Below are positions 45,225-56,695 of a stretch of 64,000 bases of DNA, one piece after another. The translations under genes and the position numbers were made by a program. The notes beneath the pieces were generated by a model. The model saw only the letters and a program-made list of their open reading frames with translations, was not told the origin of the DNA and made no database searches. Origin of the DNA: Rhizomys pruinosus (lineage: Eukaryota; Chordata; Mammalia; Rodentia; Spalacidae); the NCBI GenBank assembly GCA_009823505.1, contig VZQC01013997.1, positions 68,220 through 132,219 of the forward strand, read 5' to 3'. Numbering within the stretch: position 1 is the first letter of the stretch; each line of letters opens with the position of its first letter.

Positions 45225-45895
45225 ACCAGATCATAAGTGTAGCTAGTTCTCACCACGCATCAAAGCAGCTTCTTTGTACAACAGACAGAGACTATCACAG
45301 AGAGAATGAGAGACTGTAGGGTGAGAGCAGCCCTAATCCACAGATCTACTACTCGATGCCCGGGGAACAGTGTGGAAGAGAGGAGAGAAAATCCCAACAG
45401 CTAGCTGCTAGGTAACACGCTCTGGACCTGAGACGTGGCACCCAGGAGACCCTACAATGTGGCAGCCTAAGGGGACCCACAGGGCTCCACCAGGTGACAT
45501 GCCAGCAGGGATGGAGGAATGCCACAGGGTCCCAAGATGAAGAGCTACAGGCAATCAATCAAGGCTGAGGGAGAGAGAAAGAGAAATGGTTTTCTCCAGG
45601 GACTAGCTCCCTGAGAGGCTATCTAATCCCAAGTGGACAGCACAAACACAAGTGCACACCAGCAGCACTAAATAGACCCGGAGCATTATATATGTGTGTA
45701 TATGTTTGTAAATTATATATTCATTATATACATGTATATTTATAAATATATGTATATATAATAATAATCAAAAAAGAGGACACAAATTTGTGAGGGAGTG
45801 GAGACCTGGGAAGTGAGAGGAAGAGAAGGGTGAAAATGATGCAAATAAAGCACTCATCTATGAAATGCTCAAAGGTAAAAAAAGAATTATTTTAA
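45225..45895 (+). repeat. LINE-1 3' end
   Basis: Homologous to 8740-9415: ATCAAAGCAGCTTCTTTGTA, CTCCAGGGACTAGCTCCCTG, an AT-rich patch (45690-45765), then GTGAGGGAGTGGAGACCTGG. Antisense to Bcat1, with no surviving ORF. Confidence 0.7.
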
Positions 45896-45954
45896 AAATC
45901 AATTTAATCATCTGAGAAACATAATTGTAGGGCCAAATTTAAAAATTTACAGGT

Positions 45955-46165
45955 GGGGCTGGAGAGAGAGCTCAGAGGTTAAGATCACTCGATGTTTATC
46001 CAGAGGACCCGGGTTCTGATTCCCAGCACCCACATGGCATCTAACTCTCCATAACTCCAGTTCCAAGAGCTCTGACACCCTCTGCTGGCCTCCGTGGGCA
46101 CTGCATGACACAGGGGCACTTGCATAATACAAGCAAAACATTCATAGGCCTAAAATAAATATTTG
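45955..46165 (+). repeat. B2 SINE
   Basis: GGGGCTGGAGAGAGAGCTCA head to a CCTAAAATAAAT tail. Confidence 0.92.
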
Positions 46166-46170
46166 AGGGG

Positions 46171-46392
46171 CTAAAAAGAGATGGTTCACTGGTTAAGAGC
46201 CCTACCTGCTCTTGCAGAGGACCTAGGTTTGATCCCAGCATCCATGTGGCAGCTAACAATGGCCATAACCCTAGTTGCAGGGGGATCTGATGCCCTCTTC
46301 TGACCTCCACAGGCATTGCATGACATGGGTGCACATACATACATGCAGGCAATATACTCACGCACAAAAATAAAATTTTCTTAAAAACAAAT
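46171..46392 (+). repeat. B2 SINE
   Basis: GGGCTAAAAAGAGATGGTTC head to an AAAAATAAAATTTTC tail, directly after another B2. Confidence 0.9.
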
Positions 46393-47107
46393 AACGCTTG
46401 AAGCTTTTAGTCCTGTAAGAATATCCCTATGCATGTACAGCATGCCTAGATCTCCATAGAATACCAGGGCTTGTAGAATAATGCCTGTCTTTATGGAATA
46501 AAGTATGCCTGGGAAGGACTGGAACTCTGTTGTAAATGAGAAAGTCCCAGCCAACAGATATATGACATAGCAAATTAGACAAATGCTGTCAGAGAATATT
46601 TCCCCTTAAGTTCCTGTTGGAAGGTTTTAATAAATGCACCATTTGTGCCAAATGAAAAATGTCTATTCAGTGATCTGTTTGTCACTGACAACTGTAATGA
46701 CAGCAAACAAAAGAACGGACTATTCTCAAGTCCATTTTACTATTTCCACCCTAATCCAGCAGTTTGTACACTCTTAGAAACCAGACACTGAACTCCAAGT
46801 CTCTGTTGAGCTTTCCTCAGTGAGCTGGTGGATGGAGACAGGGTGGAAGTCCGTGGGCCCCCGGCTGCAGCAAGGCAGACAGACGTGACATGAGCCAAAG
46901 ACAACACTGCCTTGCCCCATGTCTGGGATCTCACAAAACCAGGGGGGAAGTGAACTGCTGGGCTGATGGCACTCTTGGGACACTCTGTAAAGCTGGAACA
47001 ACCCCACATCACAGAGCACGTTGCATCCTGGGTCTGGCTAGATTCTCTCACACACTTCATACTAAAATTACAAGCAAATGTTTGATGTTGGGTTTTTTTT
47101 AATTTCT
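46393..47107. other. Bcat1 intron, single-copy
   Basis: No exon or named repeat recognised. Confidence 0.4.
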
Positions 47108-47298
47108 TTCATTCATTCAGTCAGTCAGTCAGTGTATGAGGTGTGGGCTGGTGAGTGCCAAAGCACACGTGTGGAGGGCAGAGGAAAACTACTGTGGACT
47201 AGTTCTCTCCTCCCACCACATGGTCTCAGGAACTGAACTCAAGTCCTGGGGCTACACAGCAAGCTCCTGTTCACCCACTGAGCCATCTTGCCAGCCCT
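47108..47298 (-). repeat. B3-like SINE next to a Bcat1 splice donor
   Basis: A (CAGT)n-type tail, GTGTGGAGGGCAGAGGAAAA, and head complement CACTGAGCCATCTTGCCAGC. It ends about 50 bp from the donor of the 47350-47490 exon. Confidence 0.78.
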
Positions 47299-47349
47299 TG
47301 GCAGACATCATTTTCAGAAACGACAACCATCTAGAACTGTTTGTCTCAC

Positions 47350-47490
47350 CTGGCCCTTGTACAGGATATTCGAGACCGGGCAGACAATGCAGGCCGTTCC
47401 TGAACCGAACATCTCCTTCACTCTGTTCCCCTCCAGGGCAGTGGTCAGATCACCCATGGTGAGGTACCTCTCCGACACCTTAAATTCTCC
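47350..47490 (-). CDS. Bcat1: Bcat1 coding exon, third from the end (CXXC redox switch)
   Basis: This 141-nt, 47-codon symmetrical (phase 0/0) exon begins [20 protein letters not shown], continues [20 protein letters not shown] and ends [19 protein letters not shown] is the family signature around the substrate carboxylate site. The C-I-V-C here is the CXXC pair that acts as a redox switch in human BCAT proteins (C335/C338 in BCAT1), with isoleucine in place of the human valine. The acceptor is CTAACAG/GGAGAA and the donor is GGCCAG/GTGAGA. A B3-type SINE starts about 50 bp past the donor. The last codons (KGQ) match the rodent rather than the human (KGE) form. Confidence 0.97.
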
Positions 47491-47844
47491 CTGTTAGGAA
47501 TATTAAAAAGTCAAGACAATGCTTATCTTTCGACTTCATTTTTTGGCTGAACTTGGATAGTGTCATCATGGCCATCTGGGGGAAGTGGGAAAGGGCAGAC
47601 GGCAGACCCTGTCACGCGTGGTGACAGGAGGTGTGGAACAACCGATTTCAAGGTCACAGCTTTCTCAAACGAAGCCATCAAGATTTGTACTATGGGATGA
47701 TCGCCATCGGATGCCTCTCATGTTTCCACACTCACCAACCTCTGTCTTGTGCTGCTGTCAAGGATAAAGTCTCACAGACAGACTCATTGTAAGAGCTACT
47801 TAATACACATCCCACCTGTTTTACGATAAACATGCCACATTGCA

Positions 47845-48030
47845 TTGTTAACAATGATAGCTAACATTGACCAAGTACCCACCACATACCAAGGTCTATT
47901 ACAAAAGGCAGGTATGTCCTTTTTCCATTTTACAGTCCAGGAGACTAAAGTTCCAGGTCCAGCGGTTCCCCTGGGCCAAACAGCTAGAAAATAGTAGAAA
48001 CCGGATTTGAATCTGGTCTAATCTGACTGA
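47845..48030 (+). repeat. MIR element
   Basis: Order typical of MIR: CATTTTACAGTCCAGGAGAC, GGGCCAAACAGCTAGAAAAT, CCGGATTTGAATCTGGTCTA, CTGACTCC. It predates the rodent SINEs. Confidence 0.75.
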
Positions 48031-48424
48031 CTCCAAATTTGGTTCTCTTTGTATTGTGTTTTCTTTATTAAGTAAAAAATTCATAAGTTCAGTTCACATA
48101 TTGAAATACTAGTTTTGAAAACTGAACCAATATTTTGACTTTATATGAGAAATTACATTATGTGTATTTTTTTCTAAGTTTACTAACAGCTAATTTATCA
48201 CAATGGTCATCTCCCTTATGTTTTAGCAGCACCTAAGGTTAACTTTAATCACTGAATTATTGATATAATCCTGTCAATGTGTCACACTGTCTGAATACCT
48301 TATTTGCTCAAAGATAAAAAAAACTGGGAAAAGAAAATCAGGTATGTTCAAACTATGTGTTTAAAACTCATTTTTAAGCTCTCAGTTCTCTTGATTTTAT
48401 CTTAGTGATCGAAGCTCAAAATTT
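48031..48424. other. Bcat1 intron, single-copy
   Basis: AT-rich; no exon or named repeat recognised. Confidence 0.4.
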
Positions 48425-48585
48425 CTCGTGCTTGCTATGGTGGTACAAACCTTTAATCTCAGCACTAGAGAGGCAGAGGCAGGAGAATTGCTGCGAGATC
48501 AAGGCCAGCCTGGGATGGTCTTTCAAGTTCTAGGCCAGCTGGGGCTGCATAGTGAGACCCTGTCTCAAAACAAACAAACGGTTCA
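48425..48585 (+). repeat. B1 SINE
   Basis: GTGCTTGCTATGGTGGTACA head to GACCCTGTCTCAAAACAAAC. Confidence 0.9.
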
Positions 48586-48629
48586 CAATTTCTAAACAGG
48601 ATATTTGAATCAGGGGCAACAAAGAATGG

Positions 48630-48815
48630 GTGGGCTGTGGAGATGGCCCAGCGGTCAGGAGTGTGCACTGGTCTGCGGAGGACGCAAGGCCGCTCCCAGC
48701 ACCCACACTGGGCAGTTCCAAGGTAACCATCGCTTCTGACGTCCATGGACTTTGCACTTCCACGCATGTAACCCACTGATATACATAATTTTTAAAGTAA
48801 TAAAAATAAAGCTTA
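48630..48815 (+). repeat. B2 SINE, diverged
   Basis: TGGGCTGTGGAGATGGCCCA head, shortened body, AATAAAAATAAAGC tail. Confidence 0.8.
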
Positions 48816-48830
48816 AAAAAAAAGACAAGT

Positions 48831-49055
48831 GTTTTTTTTTTTTAATTTTTTTTATTTATTTTGTATGTGTATGAATGTACTGTCCGCATGCAGGTTTGTG
48901 CACCCGTGTCATGCAATGCCATGGAGGTCAGAAGAGGGTGTCAGATTCCCCTGGAACTGGAGCCAGTCTCTATGTGGGTGCTGGGGCTGGAACCTGGGTC
49001 CTCTGCAAGAGCAGTCGGGCGCTCTTAACCACTAGGCCATCTCTCCAGCCCCCCG
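48831..49055 (-). repeat. B2 SINE, long-subtype relative
   Basis: TTATTTTGTATGTGTATGAA to CTAGGCCATCTCTCCAGCCC, internally shortened. Confidence 0.92.
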
Positions 49056-50258
49056 TTTTTCAAACCCACAATACCTAAGAGTAAAATCCAAAGCTTTGCG
49101 CAAGCTTCAGACTACTAGAATGAAAGGACAGGAAAATATTTCTGTAATGGAAGCAGAGCTCTTTTAAGTCTCCATCTCTCTACCATTGTGACCATGTGTT
49201 CAAAGTGAAATAAAGTATTAAACAGGCGAGTTCTAGAAAATCAGCAAACAGTATTGAAAGCAAGTTATATGTTCTGGAGGAACACAAAAACAACCTCTGT
49301 CTTGCAAATCAACAGAATTATTCTTCCTCTGCTCGTCCTTATCTCGGGACAGTTTCCCATCCGGCCCCCAACAACTCTGGGCATTTTATGTCTCTCTGTT
49401 TTAAAATAGCTTTTAAAAATATATTACAGCGAGGAGTCAAGAAAAGCTTCCTCCATCATAAGCTCTTTTTCCAGCGAGGGCCTCATTAGTATAGAAACAC
49501 CCTCCTGCTTGCAGTTTGTCTTCAAGCCTTTGCTATTTGGTTGATTCTTTTTCCTAATAAAACAAAATTTCAAAACTAGCTCTTTCCAACTACAAACACA
49601 TTTAGGACAGGGCAAGCCGTTTGAAATTACACCAACAGTTTGTAAATGTCATGCCCGACTTGGGAGCCAACAGGCAGCAGTTGGGTTTTCTCTACTCTAG
49701 GTTGATGGGATTATTTATAACTCATTTCCTCTGTTTTCAAAGTCTTTTTTCCAGAGAGGCAGTTGGTACTCTCCTAAGTAATATGTGTCTCTCTAAACAT
49801 TGTCTGTTAGGACAGTGTAACCACAGTATGCTCTCTTGGGACCTTTAGAACACATGGGTCACAGGTTCCAGCCACCAACCTGTGCCAGCCAAACAACTCC
49901 CCAGTGTCCATCTTGAAAATGCTATGTCACGTGAACTAACAAATGCCTTAATACCCTGCCCACATTATGTGGATTTGAAAGTCTACTGCAAACAACTTTT
50001 TGTTTGCTTTGAGTGTTTTAATTTTAAAATAAATGTGTATAAATATGAGATGACAGGGAGCAGTATAAGGAAAAAGCAGTCGAAGCAAGGCTATGTTGAC
50101 ATTAATGTGTCAACAATCAGTGGTTCCTGTAATAATCATGGAGAACACTGGAATAAACACAGGAAACAAAGGCTATGCCATCCTTGAAAGACAGAACATG
50201 CTTGCAGCAGAAGTTAATGGAGCAGTTATGTTTAGGCTTGTACAAAACACATGGCGCA
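49056..50258. other. Bcat1 intron, single-copy
   Basis: About 1.2 kb without an exon or recognised repeat. Confidence 0.4.
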
Positions 50259-50485
50259 GGGTTGGAGAGAGGGTTCAGCAGTTAAGAGCACTGGCTGCTC
50301 CTGCAGAGGACCAGGGTTCAATTTCCAATACCTACATGGCAGCTCACAACCGTCCGTAATGCCAGTTCCGGAGGATCCAACACCCTCTTCTAACCTCCAT
50401 TAGCATTGCACTACACGGGTGTGCTCACACACATGCAGGCAATACACTCCTACACATAAAATAAAACTAGTGAAATATTTAAGAA
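50259..50485 (+). repeat. B2 SINE
   Basis: GGGTTGGAGAGAGGGTTCAG head to an ACACATAAAATAAAAC tail, 260 bp downstream (gene sense) of an exon. Confidence 0.91.
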
Positions 50486-50742
50486 AGGAAACACGTGGCA
50501 CACAGACTGAGGCCAGCATAGAGACTTTCTCCACTCTTCACTAAGACATCTTGTTCAACTGGTTCTCTCTGTGTTCTCCATAAAAATGCACTTATTTGGA
50601 AAGTTTTGCTCGACATTAAGATTTGAAGATTAGACAGCACTGCTGGGCACCGTAGGATGTGAGGTCATCAGGAAGGTAGGCTAACTTTTTATTACATTCT
50701 GTTGCCAGGCTTATGTTAGTGATCAGAGGCTAAGGCACTCAC

Positions 50743-50828
50743 CCACTGGCTTGTCAGCTCCAGGATGCATCGCCTTGTCACTCCCGGGAGGATGACGCCA
50801 TCTAGCGGGGGAGTCGCCAGCTCTTCTT
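50743..50828 (-). CDS. Bcat1: Bcat1 coding exon, fourth from the end (phosphate-loop segment)
   Basis: This 86-nt exon encodes [20 protein letters not shown] followed by ILELTSQW. Its first two bases complete a glutamate codon begun in the upstream exon, and it ends on a full codon (TGG/GTGAGT, a strong donor). The acceptor is CCACAG/AAGAAG. The ILPGVTR loop is the conserved segment whose backbone amides hold the PLP phosphate in BCAT structures. It matches the human order ([19 protein letters not shown]) closely. The intron upstream is 7.9 kb and the intron downstream is 3.25 kb. No frame damage is seen. Confidence 0.97.
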
Positions 50829-51022
50829 CTGTGGATTAGAAACAGGAATGCTTTGAAATCTGTACCCTATTAGGCACATCAGAGCTGCAGGCATCTTCTA
50901 AAGCTGTTTCTCAGAACTTGACTAATAACAAGCATACAGATCACGTTATACTTCTCACGAGGTTTCACAAACCTCTCCATTCAACTCTGACTTCAGGTAG
51001 GATCCTTATCTTAGAACATAAC

Positions 51023-51205
51023 AAAGGGGCCGCAGAGATGGCTCAGCAGCTAAGAGCACACACTGTCCTTGCAGAGACCTGAGATCACAGCACTCAGTCA
51101 GCTCACACCCGCCTGTAACTCCAGCTCCAGGGGTTCTGATGCCCTCTTCTGGCCTTTGTGGGAACCTGTATTCACATGCACAAACCCCATAATTGAAAAT
51201 AAATT
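51023..51205 (+). repeat. B2 SINE, shortened
   Basis: GGGCCGCAGAGATGGCTCAG head. The ACCCACATGG region is missing and the tail is AATTGAAAATAAATTT. Confidence 0.86.
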
Positions 51206-51207
51206 TA

Positions 51208-51358
51208 AAGCCAGGTGCAGTGGCACATGCCTTTAATCCCAGTGCTTGGGAGGCAGAGGCAGGTGAAGGTGTGAGATTGAGTCCAGCCTGGTCTACAGAG
51301 CGAGTTCCAGGACAACTGGAGCTACAAGGAGACTCTGTCTAAAAAGGACCCAAATAAA
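51208..51358 (+). repeat. B1 SINE
   Basis: AAGCCAGGTGCAGTGGCACA head, GACTCTGTCTAAAAAGGACC end. Confidence 0.93.
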
Positions 51359-51559
51359 AAAAGTAAATAATCTATTTATGCTAACCTAGTAAAATGACAA
51401 AATGGTTTTGTACTAAAAGAATAAGAATTATGGAATACTCTCCAGGAGGAATGTTCTCAATGTAAGTTGTTTCTATTAGATAAAAGCTCCTTAGTACTTA
51501 GAACAACATACATCTTACTTAGCATACATACTAGTAGTACAACTAAGAATTCTGTGGAG

Positions 51560-51775
51560 ATGGGGCTGGAGAGATGGTTCAGTAGTTAAGAGCACCAAGT
51601 GCTCTTGCAGAGGACCCGGGTTCAATTCCCAACACCCACATGGTGTGGTGGCACATGCCTTTAATCCTAGCATTGGGGAGGCAGAGGCAGGCGGATCTCT
51701 GTGAGTTCAAGGCCAGCCTGGTCTACAGAGTGAGTTCAGGCCAGATGGGGATATAGGGGAAAAAAAAGCTGTGGA
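51560..51775 (+). repeat. B2 head joined directly to a B1
   Basis: A B2 runs from GGGGCTGGAGAGATGGTTCA to CCAACACCCACATGG and switches without a gap into a B1 body (TGGTGGCACATGCCTTTAAT). The B1 lacks its first bases, so this is a SINE-SINE fusion. Confidence 0.88.
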
Positions 51776-51784
51776 GAAGCCCAT

Positions 51785-52125
51785 CCCCTCAGTAGCCTGG
51801 GCTGGGGAGACATCAGTACCAAGCACCAAGCGCCTCTAAGGACCTAAGTTCAGATCCCCAGCACCCACATAGACACCCAGCACTGTGCATTAGCTCACAC
51901 CAACACCCATCGTGGAGACAGGCTTACTGGCTAGTCTGGATGAATCACTGAGTTCTAGGCTCAGTGGAACACCTTGTGTCTTAAGGCAGAAAGCAACTGA
52001 GGAAGATGTCCAACCTCAGCCTCTGGCTTCCATATGACATGCGTGCACACATATGTAAATATGCATGTGCGTGTGTGTATCACACACACAATGGGTATTC
52101 CTGGCACTGACTCCATACCACCCAC
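51785..52125 (+). repeat. B4-like SINE, diverged
   Basis: GCCTGGGCTGGGGAGACATC head, GATCCCCAGCACCCACAT, a B1-like middle, and a CA-rich 3' end. Confidence 0.55.
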
Positions 52126-52396
52126 TCCTAACTTTCAAGCCAGGCAGACTAACAGCATGACTGACGGCGATGTGCGTTTCTCCCTCAGAGATCTGAGCAT
52201 AATGGCCTCAGCTGAGCTCCAGCACATTGCCAAAGAGAGAACAGCAGTCCAAACACTGCTCCAAAGCTGAATTCCTAGCTGATCATAAGAAAATCCCAGC
52301 AAACTATCCACCACGAGGGATGGACAAGATGATCCAAGTGTGAGCAACATGGGGCCCCTCCACTGCGTGACGTCATATAAAAAGTCATCATCAGTA

Positions 52397-52582
52397 GGCC
52401 AGAGATGCAGCCCAGTTGGTAAAGTCCTTGCCTAATGTCTGATGTCCTGGGTTCAACAGCAAAAGCAACCCCAGCACTAGGGAGGTACAGGCAGGAGAAT
52501 TAGGAGTTCAAGGTTATCCTTGACTACCTAGTGAGTTTGAGGCCAACCTGGGCTACATAAGATCCTGTCTCAAAAAGAATTG
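52397..52582 (+). repeat. B4 SINE
   Basis: ID-like head (GGCCAGAGATGCAGCCCAGT, CCTGGGTTCAACAGC) then B1-like part (CCAGCACTAGGGAGGTACAG ... ATCCTGTCTCAAAAAG). Confidence 0.75.
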
Positions 52583-52789
52583 TCATCGGTACTCAACATT
52601 TCCACCTCTGACCTCCAGGAATCTAGATCGACAAAAGCCTTAAATCATCATCTTATAAAGATGCTGACTGAACCTTACAGCAAATACCATGTTTGTTACT
52701 GCCTGTTGGAGGTATTCCACATTGAGAAACACACAATTATGCTGGACCGGTATCTTGGGGCTCCCACAGGCACTTTAATAAAACACCCA

Positions 52790-52925
52790 AGAACTTTAAA
52801 ACTCACCCAGTTCAATCCTTATCTTACAGAAGAAAGAAATATAAGTAGTTTGGCCAGGCCGGTGACACTGAGAAGAAGCCAGGATCACACCTCAAGTGTC
52901 CTGAACTCTTGGCCTTAAGTTAAGA
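52790..52925 (+). repeat. MIR fragment
   Basis: CTTATCTTACAGAAGAAAGA, GGATCACACCTCAAGTGTCC order resembles MIR. Confidence 0.45.
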
Positions 52926-53797
52926 GTTTAACAAATGTTTCAAGAACAGACATTTGCCCATCCTTGTAAGTCTACATCATGTCTGGCCCAGAGTGGCACA
53001 TAAGTATTTGTGAATTTAAAAAAGAATGAATGAATCTCCTTTGCTAAGATACAGCAGTTTGGTGTTTGGAGAATTATTTTCTGAAAATAATCTGTTGAAA
53101 ATAGCTTTTTGGAAAGAACAAATTGGTTCTTGGCAATGTTCCTGGAGCTACGTATTGTCATTTGAAAAGTGTTGATGATCTGAAAATAAACGTGTTTTGT
53201 GATAGCTAGTTAGACACAGAAGCGCATGCACGCATCGATGTACATGTAGTTTTCATACACAAGAGCTTCTCGTCACCCCCCAGAATGGACCTCTCCCATA
53301 GTTAGCTAAGCTCTAAGACAAAGTTAAATGGAAACAGCAGCCTCCCTCCACATGGTGCAAATGCTGTTTTGAGAAATGAATTTAAGATGCCAACTGCATC
53401 CACCAGCCTGAGGTCACCAAATCACACATCTGTTCCTGTTTCCCAGACAGAGCTGATGACATGACAGCATTTGGGTGAGAAATATTCATTTTCCTCTGAA
53501 ACCACAAACATGCTCCCAGGAGCCAAAGCCAGTTCCAGAACGCTGTCTTTGACAGTGTGATCATTTTCAGGAGGAGGGGTACTCAGAAGCCGTAACAGAG
53601 GAATTCAAAGTCAAGCACAATGCAGAGCAGGAAGGTCCATTTGCAGAGCGTCCTAAACACCATCAGCACATAAATACTGAGTGCTGGGGACTGGCTGAAC
53701 TCTAGGAACAAAATGGCTTTGACTCCGCACTCACTCTCCAACCAGGAGAGACAGAGATTTTGTTAAATAGTATATGAGCTTACAAGGAGACAGGAGG
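52926..53797. other. Bcat1 intron, mostly single-copy
   Basis: A possible old L2-type end at 52955-53040 (GGCCCAGAGTGGCACATAAG with GAATGAATGAA). Nothing else recognised. Confidence 0.4.
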
Positions 53798-53975
53798 ATC
53801 AAGGAGGGCATAAGTGTGCAGTGCCTATGGAGGCCAGAAGAGGGCAGCAGATCCTGTGGAGCTGGAGTCACAGGCAGTGGTTAGCCATCCAACATGGGTA
53901 CTAGGAACCCAACTCCCCAGTCCACAAGAAGGGCATGAAGTGCTCTTAACAGCTGAGCCTTCCCTCCAGCCATGA
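53798..53975 (-). repeat. B2/B3-like SINE
   Basis: GGAGGCCAGAAGAGGGCAGC, GAGCTGGAGTCACAGGCAGT, head complement GCTGAGCCTTCCCTCCAGCC. Confidence 0.75.
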
Positions 53976-54617
53976 AGGAATAACCTTTTGATGATGGACT
54001 CAAGGAAATTCGTACTGAGAGTGGAGCCTGTGAGCTAAAAGTTGGAGAGAGAAACACTCGACCTCAGACAGCTGCAGAAGGGCTCCCAGGGCAATGAGTA
54101 CAGAAGTCCAAGGAGCCTTGTTGGGGGAAGTCACCTAACCACATGGACGGGGTTCTCTTTTTCCACATCTCTCCAAGCTTCACAACAGGGTAAGATGATT
54201 TGTTTGGGAGCTGAAGAGATGGTAAGATGATTTGTTCAAACAGCAAAAAGGAAGAATATGTATAAAGCCAGTGAATAAGAAAACCGCTGTGCAGGTGCGC
54301 CACTGGGTTGGTGCCTGGACCCAAAAGCTCCACGGGCCATAAGCCATGAGCCACCAGCAGCCACTGCGCCCAGCACTACCCACTTCAACGCACATGCTCT
54401 GCCTTCCTCTTTCTGCAAAGGGCCCTGTTCAATGGGTGTGGACTCCCAAAGGAAGATGTCCACTTACCACCCCGTCTGCTTAAGCCTCCTGCTGGCAAGA
54501 CTGCCTTTCATCTCACATTTCTACTTCCTGGAGGTTACCTGTGTGAGTCAAGGTTTCCACAGAATTACTACCATGCCATTTATTTTTTGATGTAAAGATG
54601 ATTATGTTTTATATACA
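53976..54617. other. Bcat1 intron, single-copy
   Basis: No exon or named repeat recognised. Confidence 0.4.
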
Positions 54618-54772
54618 ATTTTGGGGAGTCTTTTTGAGACAGGGTCTCCCTGTAGCCCCAGCTGGCCTGGAGCTCTCTATGTGCACCAGGCTGGCCTAGG
54701 ACTCAGAGATTTGCCTGCCTCTGCCTGCCAAGTGCTGGAATTAAAGGCATGTGCCATCATGCCCAGCAAAAA
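54618..54772 (-). repeat. B1 SINE
   Basis: CTTTTTGAGACAGGGTCTCC to GCATGTGCCATCATGCCCAG. Confidence 0.93.
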
Positions 54773-54880
54773 ATACCCTCTTATCTTTTCACATAATATT
54801 GGCCAAACATTCTTTGTATTTTCTTTCTTGTTTTGTTGTTTTGCAGGTTTATTGTTGGGGTTGTTTCTAAGATTTTTCTT

Positions 54881-55110
54881 TTGGGGCTGCAGAGATGGTT
54901 CAGGGATGAAGAGCATTGGCTGCTCTTGCACAGGACCTGGGTTTGGATCCCATCACCCACGTGGTCATCTATAACTCCAGTTCCAGGGTATCTGACACCC
55001 TTTTCTGGCTTCCATAGACTTTTCATGACACAAGTGCACCTACATACATGCAGCCAAAACATTCATACATATACAATAAATATAGGTAAAATCTTTTCTT
55101 AAAAAAGACC
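54881..55110 (+). repeat. B2 SINE
   Basis: GGGGCTGCAGAGATGGTTCA head to an ATACAATAAATATAGG tail. Confidence 0.91.
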
Positions 55111-55131
55111 TTTCTTTAAAGTTTTAATTAG

Positions 55132-55355
55132 GGACTGGAGAGATGGCTCAGTGGTTAAGAGCACCGACTGCTCTTGCAGAGGACCGGGGTTCAATTCCCA
55201 GTACCCACATGGCACTAAAAACTGTCTTTAACTCCAGTTCCAGGGGAACCCGACACCCTCTTCTGACCTCTGCACACTGCATGACATGGGTGCACCAACC
55301 TACATGCAGACAGTATACAATACATAAAAAAAATAAGTGTTTTAAAAAAATAATA
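55132..55355 (+). repeat. B2 SINE
   Basis: GGGACTGGAGAGATGGCTCA head to an ATACATAAAAAAAATAAG tail. Confidence 0.93.
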
Positions 55356-55359
55356 AAGT

Positions 55360-55567
55360 TTTAATTATGTGTATATATGTATGTGACCATGTGCACTTGA
55401 TATATGCATGAGTATATGTACCTGCTGAGGTCAGACTAGGGCTTCAGATGCCCTGGAACTGGAGTTATAGGCAGTTACGAGTCACCTGACCTAGGTGCTG
55501 AGAACCAAACCCAGATCCTGGGGAAGAGCAGCCAGTGTTCTTGGCTGCTGAGCCATCTCCGGCCCCT
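55360..55567 (-). repeat. B2 SINE
   Basis: TTTTAATTATGTGTATATAT to GCTGAGCCATCTCCGGCCCC. It faces the previous B2 tail to tail, forming an inverted pair in the intron. Confidence 0.89.
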
Positions 55568-55660
55568 TGTTTTTGACTTGTTGGTGAACATGCCTAGTTG
55601 AAGGAGTACACTGAAACTAAAATTTCTTGAACAAAAGTTACAACCACCCACCCCAAAAAA

Positions 55661-55824
55661 AGCCGGGCGTGGTGGCTCACACCTTTAATCCTAGCACTTG
55701 GGAGACAGAGGCAGGTGGATCATTGTGAGTTCAAGGCCAGCCTGGTCTACAGAGTGAGTTCCAGGACAGCTGGGGCTATAGGGAGACCCTGTCTCAAAAA
55801 CACCAAAAAAAAAAAAAAAAAAAG
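55661..55824 (+). repeat. B1 SINE
   Basis: AGCCGGGCGTGGTGGCTCAC to GACCCTGTCTCAAAAACACC and a poly-A tail. Little diverged, so probably young. Confidence 0.96.
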
Positions 55825-56618
55825 TTACAAAATGGTGACTCCTAAGGCCTTACATGTTTTCCAAGAGGCAGAGGCAACCCACACATTTTTATTCTGACCT
55901 TTCTTCAAAGCCCAGCAGGAATATTCCATGACTTTCACTCGGATAGGGAGCAATTTTTCAGCAGGACAGTTTCTGGCTAAATCATGTAGCTCTGAGTCAG
56001 TATAAGCCCATGAAGTCTCCCATAAATAATGATGGCGCCATTTCTGAATGATGTTCCTGTTTTCGCTGGGGGTTGTGTGTGGTGCTGATGGGTGGGTGGC
56101 AATAGGGACAGGAGGGAGCCAGAGGGAAGGGATCCATGCTGTGTCTGGGGCCCAGAGGCCAGCCTGGGCCACCTTCGCCTCAGCACCCCTTTACAGGTAT
56201 GTTTACATAATAACTCCAAGTTTGAAAACCCCCAAATTCCAGCATAAATGTGGTTTTTCTCACAGTGCCAACCACAAATAGCAGCAGTGGAAGAAAGGAC
56301 ATGCAGTGAGTGCATCTGGCTTCACCAACGCCAAGGGGGGGGGGCGCTCCTGCAGAGTCATGCAGGGCCAGCTCAGGGCAGGGTGTGTGCACGGCTTTTT
56401 CTGTTGACTCTCCAAAGGATGGAGTACAAGGCTCACCTTGTGCTCCATCCCATTCACCTCCTTCCTCCTTGAGATCCAAGCAACACAGGCATAGCAGCCA
56501 CTGCAGAACAAACTTGTTTCCAGAACGAGCAGTGAAACCAATACTGTGAGCTTCTATCTACAAACATTTTACGTGTCTCTGTGCCTATGTTATATGTACA
56601 TGGTTGTACGGGTGTGTG
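55825..56618. other. Bcat1 intron, single-copy
   Basis: A G-run at 56334-56343; otherwise no exon or named repeat recognised. Confidence 0.4.
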
Positions 56619-56695
56619 CATACACACACACACACACACACGCACTCACACACACACACACAAGCACAAGCACATGCACGTGCGCGCGCCAGGGC
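56619..56695. repeat. (CA)n/(CG) microsatellite
   Basis: ACACAC with interspersed CGCACTC, ending GTGCGCGCGCC. Alternating purine-pyrimidine. Confidence 0.9.
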
